A stretch of DNA of 7,512 nucleotides. Source: Oligoflexia bacterium. GTDB taxonomy: Bacteria > Bdellovibrionota > JAFGOL01. Under the pieces are notes generated by a model, which saw only the letters and a list, made by a program, of their open reading frames with translations, did no database searches and was not told the origin of the DNA. Below are positions 1-5,322 of the stretch, piece by piece; position 1 is the stretch's first letter, and each line of letters begins with the position of its first letter. Made by a program: the position numbers and the translations under genes. The stretch is from contig JAFGOL010000252.1 of the NCBI GenBank assembly GCA_016926495.1, positions 1-7,512 on the forward strand, given 5' to 3'.

Positions 1-46
1 AATTCCCCCATAATTCCAATAACTTATACTAAATCTGACCGCCATT
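1..46 (-). other. Degenerate continuation of the AI-2E family C-terminus
   Basis: Read on the minus strand, the codons after the TAA at 49-47 give N-G-G-Q-I, then a TAG at 31-29. After a shift of one base, codons 23-3 read V-I-G-I-M-G-E. AI-2E proteins typically have a GG...VFGLLGI..GP stretch exactly here, so this looks like the missing C-terminal segment broken by two stops and one frameshift. The match is short and judged by eye. A sequencing or assembly fault near a contig end would look the same. Confidence 0.35.
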
Positions 47-976
47 TTAGGAAACTTGCGCTAGCGTAACCAGAGGATTTAATCCTTTGGGTCCCTTCAG
101 CACAAAAACCCGTATAACATTATCGGAGAGACTGGTAATAATCACAAAAAGGACCAAAAAAATAAACCTGACTGTGGCGCCCTTCATGTAAAGATAAAGA
201 GAAACCAGTATCCATATAGGAGCCTGTCCTATAAAAGGTATAAATGAGAGAAAAAATGCGGAACCCGATGCTAAAAAAGCGGCAGGAATGCTTAGAACGA
301 GAAAACATATAAGTATCATTATTGACTGAGTAGCTGCAACAAAAAGTGAAGCCAATATAACCAGTTCCGAATTTTTTTTAAAAGACTCCATGAGAGCAAG
401 CCGTACGTCATCCCTGATAGGAATCTTACCAGCCAGGAATTTGTGAAGCCTCGTACCGTCAAGCAGAAAAAAAAGGCAACTTATCAAAGCTAAAAAAGTC
501 TGAACTATTAGTCTGGGTATTTGGGTCGCTTCCTTCAGGGCAAAGTTACTAATGGCAGTTCCTAATTCAATAGCCAGTGTATTAATTTCAGAGTCAAACG
601 CCGAAGGATCAGAAACAAGATGCCCTATGACAGGCAACCGGGCAAGTGCCTGCAAAACGGAACCGAAGGATACATTGCTTGCCGACATGTAATCCCGAAA
701 CGTACTGGCCTGACTTATAAGGCTTTTAATGAAGAATCCTATGGGTACAGCACCTGCGACAATAAGAAATATAAAAAGCAGATAAGCTGATAATTTAGGT
801 CTGACTCCTTTTATAATAAGTTTTCTCTGCAAAGGTCTTAGGGCAAGTGCCAATACGCCTCCTACAATTAAAGCTACCAAAAACGGGGCGGCTATTTTGA
901 AAGCAAGAATAATGATAAGAATAAAAAGTAGTATGAATGTTACTTTAGAAGATATGTCTTTTTTTTGCTGCAACAT
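47..976 (-). CDS. AI-2E family transporter-like membrane protein, probably truncated at its C-terminus
   Basis: The 309-residue product is a polytopic inner-membrane protein of the AI-2E transporter family (PF01594), whose members export or exchange small solutes; the substrate cannot be read from sequence. Hydrophobic segments lie near residues 12-27, 29-46, 63-84, 155-173, 207-229, 232-248, 252-264 and 270-288. Family signatures are FIPFIGQAPIW (about 245-255) and SDNVIRVFVLKGPKGLNPLV (284-303). Homologues normally continue past this last motif with a GG...GLLG...GP stretch and a final membrane segment, reaching about 340-370 residues. Here the frame stops soon after LVTL, and family-like residues continue out of frame to the window edge, so the gene may be a recent pseudogene or the sequence may hold an error. 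The ATG at 976-974 is preceded by AAGGT with almost no spacing, a poor ribosome site. The gene is divergent from the LapA-domain gene. Family assignment is firm; integrity is doubtful. Confidence 0.8.
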   Translation of the reverse strand: MLQQKKDISSKVTFILLFILIIILAFKIAAPFLVALIVGGVLALALRPLQRKLIIKGVRPKLSAYLLFIFLIVAGAVPIGFFIKSLISQASTFRDYMSASNVSFGSVLQALARLPVIGHLVSDPSAFDSEINTLAIELGTAISNFALKEATQIPRLIVQTFLALISCLFFLLDGTRLHKFLAGKIPIRDDVRLALMESFKKNSELVILASLFVAATQSIMILICFLVLSIPAAFLASGSAFFLSFIPFIGQAPIWILVSLYLYMKGATVRFIFLVLFVIITSLSDNVIRVFVLKGPKGLNPLVTLAQVS

Positions 977-1030
977 ACCTTATATACTAATCTATTTTTT
1001 TCAATAAAGCTACACAGACCGGGAAGCGTG

Positions 1031-1069
1031 TATAATATAACTGTACAACTGAGTTATATAGAGTATAAT
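1031..1069 (+). promoter_or_regulatory. Candidate promoter(s) for the LapA-domain gene
   Basis: The 99-base divergent spacer (977-1075) is AT-rich and holds two perfect TATAAT boxes on the plus strand, at 1031-1036 and 1064-1069. The second has TGTACA at 1042-1047 as a possible -35 element, 16 bases upstream (4 of 6 matches to TTGACA). Transcription from it would begin almost at the ATG at 1076, implying a leaderless mRNA; this agrees with the absence of any Shine-Dalgarno sequence before that start. In AT-rich DNA such boxes also arise by chance. Confidence 0.4.
1035..1059. repeat. Inverted repeat in the divergent spacer, possible operator
   Basis: ATATAACT (1035-1042) and AGTTATAT (1052-1059) are perfect 8-base inverted arms around a 9-base centre. 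The repeat overlaps the first TATAAT box and the possible -35 of the second, a position expected for a binding site of a dimeric regulator controlling one or both divergent genes. There is no T-run after it, so it is not a terminator. No regulator gene is nearby. Confidence 0.35.
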
Positions 1070-1075
1070 TAAAAT

Positions 1076-1270
1076 ATGAATATTAAAAAAATACTTTTAG
1101 CGTTGATTATTGTCATTGTGCTAATATTTATTTTTCAAAATACGCCTGCCGTTGAAGCTACTTTTCTCGCATGGACTGTCTCTATGCCCAAAGCATTGCT
1201 TCTTATTATCACTTTTTTTTTCGGTATACTTGTAGGGTTTATGATAAATACGTTTAAACAAAAAAAATAA
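1076..1270 (+). CDS. LapA/DUF1049-domain small membrane protein
   Basis: This 64-residue protein has two hydrophobic segments (about residues 5-21 and 40-58) separated by a short loop, and a basic C-terminal tail (KQKK). The FQNTP motif at the end of the first segment followed by a second membrane span with GILVGF is typical of the LapA domain (PF06305, formerly DUF1049). In enterobacteria LapA (YciS) works with LapB in control of lipopolysaccharide synthesis; in other phyla the domain occurs alone and its role is unknown. No lapB-like gene is adjacent here. The ATG at 1076 has no Shine-Dalgarno sequence and sits 6 bases after a TATAAT, so a leaderless transcript is possible. The length is at the short end of the family; family members often extend into a coiled coil, which is absent here. 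The domain call is good; the function is inferred only from the family. Confidence 0.75.
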   Translation: MNIKKILLALIIVIVLIFIFQNTPAVEATFLAWTVSMPKALLLIITFFFGILVGFMINTFKQKK

Positions 1271-1283
1271 GTATATTAGACGA

Positions 1284-1523
1284 CTAAAACCTTATCAAGC
1301 ATCTGAGATATCCGGTTTCCATCAAAAGGTATAGCTCCTGACCTCCAAAGCTTTGGTAAATTGTTTTAATAGAGCTTTCAAAAGATTTGTCCTTCTCCTT
1401 ACCAAACAGGCTTGAACCTCCAAACTGTTCACCTAGTTTTTTAATCACATCTACAGCTTCCTGATATGTTAATTCCTTACCTGATATACGCAAATTATTC
1501 CATAGGATACTCAAACTTCTCAA
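1284..1523 (-). pseudogene. Remnant of a RhuM/Fic-domain protein
   Basis: The minus-strand frame of up to 79 codons (TTG at 1523-1521, TAG at 1286-1284) contains a block resembling the segment just before the Fic core in RhuM-type virulence or death-on-curing-like proteins: LTYQEAVDVIKKL, then FGGSSLFGKEKDKSFESSI and IYQSFGGQELY. In intact relatives this is followed by an EEKAA.LLYF helix and the catalytic HPFxxGNKR motif. Here the similarity ends at QELY and the frame closes 13 codons later without the motif. There is no Shine-Dalgarno sequence before the TTG, and a stop lies only three codons upstream, so the N-terminal half is missing too. It cannot encode an active Fic enzyme. It lies between two plus-strand genes, in the opposite orientation, as expected of an inserted and decayed accessory gene. 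The family assignment is from memory of the motif pattern. Confidence 0.55.
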
Positions 1524-1789
1524 ACTTTGAGACTAATTTTTCCTATCCGTACATTGATGAAGAAGTTCCTTTTAAATTGTACGTAACAAAAACCATAACT
1601 TATGCACTTTGGCCACTTGCGCTTATTGGCCACGGCTTAACAGTTCCGCTCTACAATCATGGTTACCTGCTCGGCACCGCGCCTGACGGAGAAAGCATAA
1701 TGCTTAGAGCCAGGCTGTATGACGTGGAAGAATACGCTGTTGATATTGAGCCGGAAGATATAGATATAATAGATTTGCCCCAAGACTAG
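1466..1789 (+). CDS. Hypothetical protein, probably 5'-truncated
   Basis: I do not recognise this 107-codon frame. The only ATG (1466) lacks a ribosome site, and its first 20 or so codons overlap the RhuM/Fic-like remnant on the other strand, which is the better supported reading there. The original protein therefore probably begins near or after 1530 in this frame, or its true 5' end has been lost. The remainder shows YPYIDEEVPF, a moderately hydrophobic stretch ITYALWPLALIGHGLTVPLY (about residues 44-63), then GYLLGTAPDGE and an acidic tail rich in D, E and I ending DLPQD. A TTG at 1577 behind AGAAG is a possible alternative start. No catalytic motif or clear signal peptide is visible. A hairpin follows 17 bases after the stop. 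It may be a surviving 3' fragment of a gene interrupted by the remnant. Confidence 0.4.
   Translation: MLIPYLIYANYSIGYSNFSNFETNFSYPYIDEEVPFKLYVTKTITYALWPLALIGHGLTVPLYNHGYLLGTAPDGESIMLRARLYDVEEYAVDIEPEDIDIIDLPQD
1518..1532. repeat. Short palindrome and 9-base tandem repeat at the remnant boundary
   Basis: TCTCAAA (1518-1524) and TTTGAGA (1526-1532) form a palindrome with a single central base. The same place holds an imperfect tandem repeat, TCAAACTTC (1511-1519) followed by TCAAACTTT (1520-1528). It lies exactly where the RhuM/Fic-like frame ends and the unknown plus-strand frame takes over, so it may mark a recombination junction. It is too short to name an element. Confidence 0.35.
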
Positions 1790-1797
1790 ACGGTGAA

Positions 1798-1832
1798 AAT
1801 AAAAAAGGCAGTATACCAAAAGGCATACTGCC
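1798..1832 (-). terminator. Hairpin with T-run on the minus strand
   Basis: GGCAGTAT (1807-1814) pairs perfectly with ATACTGCC (1825-1832) around a 10-base loop. On the plus strand the hairpin is preceded by six A residues within GAAAATAAAAAA, so on the minus strand the stem is followed by TTTTTTATTTT, the form of an intrinsic terminator for leftward transcription. No minus-strand gene now reads into it from the right. On the plus strand it is followed by a pyrimidine-rich but not U-only tract, so it might also weakly end the transcript of the gene stopping at 1789. Confidence 0.6.
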
Positions 1833-1894
1833 GATATTAATCCCCCCTCTTTCCCTTTTATCATTATCGGCAAATTTTTAAAACACTTTAACTC

Positions 1895-1921
1895 TTGATA
1901 CCTGTATTAAACCGATATAAA
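1895..1921 (+). promoter_or_regulatory. Weak promoter candidate for the lipoprotein-tilS pair
   Basis: TTGATA at 1895-1900 resembles a -35 box and TATAAA at 1916-1921 a -10 box, but the 15-base spacing is short for a sigma-70 promoter. It is the only candidate I see in the 140-base spacer before the ATG at 1930. Transcription would start within or near the start codon, and no Shine-Dalgarno sequence precedes that ATG. Confidence 0.25.
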
Positions 1922-1929
1922 AATATAAC

Positions 1930-2439
1930 ATGAGATTTCCGGTTTTCTATATGGCAATAATTTTCTTTAGTTTAGGGCTTGTATCGTGCAGTTCAACACC
2001 TCCCCATATAAAACCGGGCAACATAGTGCCCGTAACCCTAAGCAGGGTTTTCCTTGCAAGCTATGAATACACATGGGCCGCTGCCTTAAAGGAATGCGGC
2101 AGGTTTTCGCTTAAGATCACCAATAAGGACGCGGGGATCATACAGACCGAGGATATCGTTACTTTTGACGACAATTACGAAACCGCTGCCGCAAGGTTAA
2201 ACGCCGACCCCAGAACGGAAATAAAATACAGCATTGAAATAAAGATCACGCCTCTTGAACAATCGGATAAATACCCCAGGACCGGGGTTTCCGTTACAAA
2301 ATATGTGGCCAAACTTAACGAGTTCGGACAGGAAAGACCGGTCAATTCAAACATGACCGACGAAAACACTATTCTATACAGAATAAAACGCCTTCTTGAG
2401 CTTGAGAGGCTTAAAATTGAAAGAAACAGAAATTTTTGA
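1930..2439 (+). CDS. Lipoprotein of unknown function, possibly BamC-like fold
   Basis: The 169-residue product begins with a lipoprotein signal peptide: a hydrophobic stretch over residues 5-18 and the lipobox LVSC with the acylated cysteine at position 20. Serine follows the cysteine, which by the enterobacterial Lol rule favours the outer membrane. The mature part of about 150 residues has a proline-rich linker (SSTPPHIKPG), then a helix-forming block (VFLASYEYTWAAALKECG), GIIQTEDIVTF, a beta-rich middle and a charged C-terminal helix (RIKRLLELERLKIERNRNF). Helix followed by an ageing-domain-like GxIxTE strand is reminiscent of BamC/NlpB helix-grip lipoproteins, but this is a resemblance, not a match I can prove. 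It overlaps the start of tilS by 23 bases, so the two are surely cotranscribed and probably translationally coupled. ATG 1930 is chosen because it gives a normal-length signal peptide; ATG 1951 is possible but leaves fewer charged residues. Confidence 0.7.
   Translation: MRFPVFYMAIIFFSLGLVSCSSTPPHIKPGNIVPVTLSRVFLASYEYTWAAALKECGRFSLKITNKDAGIIQTEDIVTFDDNYETAAARLNADPRTEIKYSIEIKITPLEQSDKYPRTGVSVTKYVAKLNEFGQERPVNSNMTDENTILYRIKRLLELERLKIERNRNF
2404..2419 (+). promoter_or_regulatory. Ribosome binding site and TTG start deciding the tilS 5' end
   Basis: GAGAGG at 2404-2409 lies 7 bases before a TTG at 2417-2419. Starting there gives a protein beginning MKETEIFEFINRHKL, the usual distance before the TilS PP-loop. 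The longer TTG start at 2396 adds seven residues and has no comparable site. Both sit inside the lipoprotein gene. Confidence 0.6.
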
Positions 2440-3832
2440 ATTCATAAACAGGCATAAACTGATAACCGCGGGAGATAAAATACTGGTAGCTGTTTCAGGA
2501 GGTATTGATTCAATCGTTCTGCTGGACATAATCCGCAAGTACGCAAACATGCTCAATATGGAGGCCCCTGTTGTGGCGCATCTTAACCACCAGTTGCGAG
2601 GAAAGGAATCGGACAGGGATGAAACCTTTGTAATTGAAACCGCGAGGGAAAACAGGCTTGAGGTTGTAAGCCGTAAAGCGGATATAAAGGAACTGGGCAG
2701 AAAAAGCAGGACATCCGTTCAGGAAGCAGCCAGAAAATACAGGCTCGGCTTTTTGGAAGAAGTCGCGGAAAAATATTCCTGCACAAAAATAGCGACTGGA
2801 CACAACAGGAACGATCTGGCCGAGACCTCGCTTATGTGGATATTGAGGGGAACAGGCCCTAACGGGGCTACAGGCATCCAGCCCAAAAGGGAAAACTATA
2901 TACGGCCCCTGCTGGCATGGAGCCGCAAAACAATAGAAGAGTACGCCGCGCTGAACAACCTTGTGTACGTGGAAGATTCGTCGAACGAAAAAACCGATTA
3001 CGTCCGCAACAGAATAAGAAACGAAATCCTGCCCCTGATTGAAGAGAAATGTTATTACGGGGCCACTGAAAATATCTCGCGTTTTGCCGAAATTCTCAGG
3101 TACGACGTGGACTATATTGAAGGTAAAACAGATGAAATCTATGACTCGATCTGCGCGGGGTCGGATGAATATATAGTGATTGATACCGATAAACTTTCCG
3201 GGCTTGACCGGGCATTATCAGGCAGGATCATAAGGCGCGCGATATCTCATCTGTCCACCGGACTCAGGGATATAGGACAGGTACATATTGAACAGGTCCT
3301 TGATCTCTGCGCGGCACAAAACAAAGGGCAAAAAAACCTGGTACTTCCGGGCAACATCAAGATAACAAGATCATACTCCAACCTGGTTATAAAAAAACAC
3401 GATGAAAGCGTAAACGATGAATCCGGCGACGCCAATACAAAAAAATACGTTCTTGAATATCCCGGTAACACGGAAATACCGGAACTTGGGATCATAATAG
3501 GCCTGTCCCTGCTGCCCGGAAAAGCCAATATTGAACGCTACACGTTTGAAAATCCCGATACGGTTTTTCTGAACTTTGACAAAATCACCCTGCCCCTTGA
3601 ATTAAGATTGCCCCGGAAGGGGGATCGCTTTACTCCCCTCGGTACAGCGGGAAGTAAAAAGCTGAGCGATTTTTTTATAGACTCCAAGATCCCCTTTAAC
3701 GAAAGATGGAGAATTCCGGTTATAGAGGACAAAAACAACATTCTATGGGTAGTCGGACACAGGATAAGCGAACATTACCGCATTAACTACGAATGCAGGA
3801 ACGTCCTGATGGTCAGTGCTTCCTCAATTTAA
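2417..3832 (+). CDS. tilS: tRNA(Ile)-lysidine synthase TilS
   Basis: TilS uses ATP and lysine to convert the wobble cytidine of the CAU-anticodon tRNA-Ile to lysidine, switching it from methionine to isoleucine charging and to AUA reading; it acts in the cytoplasm and is essential in most bacteria. The 471-residue product (from TTG 2417) has the N-terminal ATP-binding PP-loop VAVSGGIDS (residues 24-32), HLNHQLRG (55-62), RGTGPNGATGI (144-154), and the block YVEDSSNEKTDYVRNRIRNE (184-203). The C-terminal TilS_C domain is about residues 392-471, with LRLPRKGDRFTPLG and KLSDFFIDSKIP. The length is normal for the long bacterial form. One oddity is HNRNDLAET at 129-137, where most TilS proteins have HxxDDxxET. 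It follows the lipoprotein gene with overlap and converges on the Nudix gene, the two ends overlapping by 9 bases. Confidence 0.95.
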   Translation: MKETEIFEFINRHKLITAGDKILVAVSGGIDSIVLLDIIRKYANMLNMEAPVVAHLNHQLRGKESDRDETFVIETARENRLEVVSRKADIKELGRKSRTSVQEAARKYRLGFLEEVAEKYSCTKIATGHNRNDLAETSLMWILRGTGPNGATGIQPKRENYIRPLLAWSRKTIEEYAALNNLVYVEDSSNEKTDYVRNRIRNEILPLIEEKCYYGATENISRFAEILRYDVDYIEGKTDEIYDSICAGSDEYIVIDTDKLSGLDRALSGRIIRRAISHLSTGLRDIGQVHIEQVLDLCAAQNKGQKNLVLPGNIKITRSYSNLVIKKHDESVNDESGDANTKKYVLEYPGNTEIPELGIIIGLSLLPGKANIERYTFENPDTVFLNFDKITLPLELRLPRKGDRFTPLGTAGSKKLSDFFIDSKIPFNERWRIPVIEDKNNILWVVGHRISEHYRINYECRNVLMVSASSI

Positions 3833-4243
3833 CGAATTAAAATAATCAGTAAGTATCCTGTGATGATCAAAAACAACAGCGCCCTCATATATCATTGACA
3901 TAATCTCATCTTTTGTAAAAAGCCTTACGTTTTTGGCATCATCGCCGGCGACAGGGGCTTTATCTGTTATGGCGGTAAAAACAACCGACACGGTGTGGAA
4001 ACGCGGATCACGCGCGGGATCCGAATAGACATGAAACTGTTTCAACTCATTTAAATCTATATTAAGCTCTTCGGACATTTCCCGTCTTACCGCGTCCTCG
4101 ACCGTTTCGCCTGTATCCACAAACCCGCCCGGCAGCGCCCATCCCAGGGGAGGATACCTGCGCTCAATCAGGGCTATTTTTCCGTTATATAAAACTATCC
4201 CGTCAACGGTAAGTTTCGGGGTTTTAATTTTTTCCCGCCACAT
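3824..4243 (-). CDS. Nudix hydrolase (ADP-ribose pyrophosphatase-like)
   Basis: Nudix enzymes hydrolyse nucleoside diphosphates linked to another moiety. This 139-residue protein has a complete Nudix box at residues 40-62: G40, E46, then REMSEELNI, with N61 replacing the usual glycine. The metal-binding glutamates (E55, E58, E59) are present. The N-terminal part TVDGIVLYNGKIALIERRYPPLGWALPGG and the downstream YSDPARDPRFHTVSVVF resemble small archaeal/bacterial ADP-ribose pyrophosphatases, so ADP-ribose is the most likely substrate, though 8-oxo-dGTP sanitation cannot be excluded. The ATG at 4243 lies inside the end of prfB (20-base overlap) and is preceded by GGAGG at 4256-4252 with 8-base spacing, so translation is probably coupled to prfB. 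It ends in TGA, which needs RF2. The 3' end overlaps that of convergent tilS by 9 bases, with no terminator visible between them. It is the last gene of the leftward set. Confidence 0.9.
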   Translation of the reverse strand: MWREKIKTPKLTVDGIVLYNGKIALIERRYPPLGWALPGGFVDTGETVEDAVRREMSEELNIDLNELKQFHVYSDPARDPRFHTVSVVFTAITDKAPVAGDDAKNVRLFTKDEIMSMIYEGAVVFDHHRILTDYFNSLN

Positions 4244-5322
4244 TGGCCATGCCTCCGGTCTGCATCAGGTACTCCACCATGAAAGGCTCAAGCCCACCGT
4301 CAAGAACACTGTCAATGTTGCCCACCTCGTACCCTGTCCTGTGATCTTTTACCATCTGGTACGGATGAAGAACATACGACCTTATCTGGCTTCCCCATTC
4401 GATTTTCTTTTTGGTTGAATTGACTTCCTCGGCCTTTTCCCTTCTCAGTTGCATTTCTCTCTCGTAAAGCCTTGACTTGAGAACTTTCATGGCGGTTGCC
4501 TTGTTTTTATGCTGCGACCTCTCGTTCTGGCACTGTACGACTATTCCCGTCGGCATATGAGTTATCCTGACCGCTGAATCCGTTGTATTTACGTGCTGGC
4601 CGCCGGCACCGCCTGCCCTGAAGGTATCGATCTTAAGATCGGATTCCGAAACATCAATCGCTATGGAGTCGTCAATCTGGGGACTGGCAAAAACAGCCGC
4701 AAAGGAAGTATGCCTTCTCGCGTTACTGTCAAAGGGAGATATCCTTACAATCCTGTGTATACCGTTTTCCGCCTTTAAATACCCGTAAGCGTACTCTCCC
4801 TCGATAAGTATTGTGGCACTCTTTATTCCGGCTTCCTCGCCGTCCTGATAATCAATAATATCGTGCTTAAACTCTTTTCGCTCAATCCACCTCATGTACA
4901 TTCTGAGCAGCATGGAAGCCCAGTCCTGCGCGTCCGTCCCGCCGGCACCGGCGTTTATTGTAAGGACTGCTCCCAGATGATCGGATTCTCCGCTGAGCAT
5001 CCTGCGAAACTCCATCTCATCGAGCGATTTTTCTATCTTAACCTGTTCCGCCACCAGTTCCTCAAGCATGGGACCGTCGTTCTCGGCTTCGGCAAGTTCG
5101 TAAAGTTCGGCTAAATCGCTGATTCGTTTATCAAGCGATTCCCAGCCTATGATACAGTTTCGTAAAAAATTTGATTCCTTGCTTAAAGCCTGCGCTTTTT
5201 CCTGTTCATTCCATATGGAGGGTTCGGACAGTTCCTTTTCCAGCCCTGACAGCTTTATTTTCTTTGAATCAATGTCAAAGATGCCCCCGTAGTTTTACTA
5301 TTCTATCTTTTAAATGTTTCAT
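4224..5322 (-). CDS. prfB: Peptide chain release factor 2 (RF2), with programmed +1 frameshift
   Basis: RF2 recognises UGA and UAA in the ribosomal A site and triggers peptide release. The gene is in two frames. A leader of 15 codons runs from ATG 5322-5320 to CTT 5280-5278 and meets TGA at 5277-5275. Skipping the T at 5277 continues at GAC 5276 to TAA at 4226-4224. The joined product is 365 residues, the same length as E. coli RF2. It carries the RF2 anticodon-like tripeptide SPF (residues 195-197, bases 4739-4731), which distinguishes it from RF1 (PxT), and the catalytic GGQ (240-242, bases 4604-4596) within RAGGAGGQHVNTTDSAVR. An automatic gene call from ATG 5069 would give only 281 residues and lose the N-terminal helices (KLSGLEKELSEPSIWNEQEK and on). 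The start ATG overlaps the ybeY stop as ATGA, with AAGGGG 10 bases upstream. Its own stop is UAA, readable by RF1 as well. Confidence 0.95.
5274..5289 (-). promoter_or_regulatory. prfB: Programmed +1 frameshift site of prfB
   Basis: On the minus strand the sequence is CGG GGG CAT CTT TGA C: a Shine-Dalgarno-like CGGGGG (5289-5284), three spacer bases, the slippery CTT (5280-5278) and the in-frame UGA (5277-5275) followed by C. This is almost identical to the well-studied E. coli site (AGGGGGTATCTTTGAC). When RF2 is scarce the ribosome pauses at UGA and slips forward one base, making more RF2; when RF2 is plentiful it terminates after 15 residues. The stop followed by C is a weak termination context, which favours slippage. 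Confidence 0.95.

Noticed and set aside
1284..1532. An active Fic or toxin-antitoxin gene in the lapA-lipoprotein interval
   Set aside because: The catalytic motif and both ends of the protein are missing and no antitoxin-like partner is present; only a remnant is supported.
1637..1873. A 78-codon minus-strand frame over the unknown gene and the hairpin
   Set aside because: It spans the terminator-like hairpin, has no recognisable domain and no start context; it is best explained as chance.
2396..2416. Longer tilS start at TTG 2396
   Set aside because: It has no clear ribosome site and adds seven residues before the normal TilS N-terminus.
2510..2803. Antisense open frames within tilS
   Set aside because: They lie opposite a strongly conserved gene and have no motif, signal peptide or ribosome site of their own.
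4224..5069. RF2 as a complete 281-residue gene starting at ATG 5069
   Set aside because: Family-like residues continue upstream in frame to 5276 and join a leader through the frameshift motif; the short form lacks the N-terminal domain.
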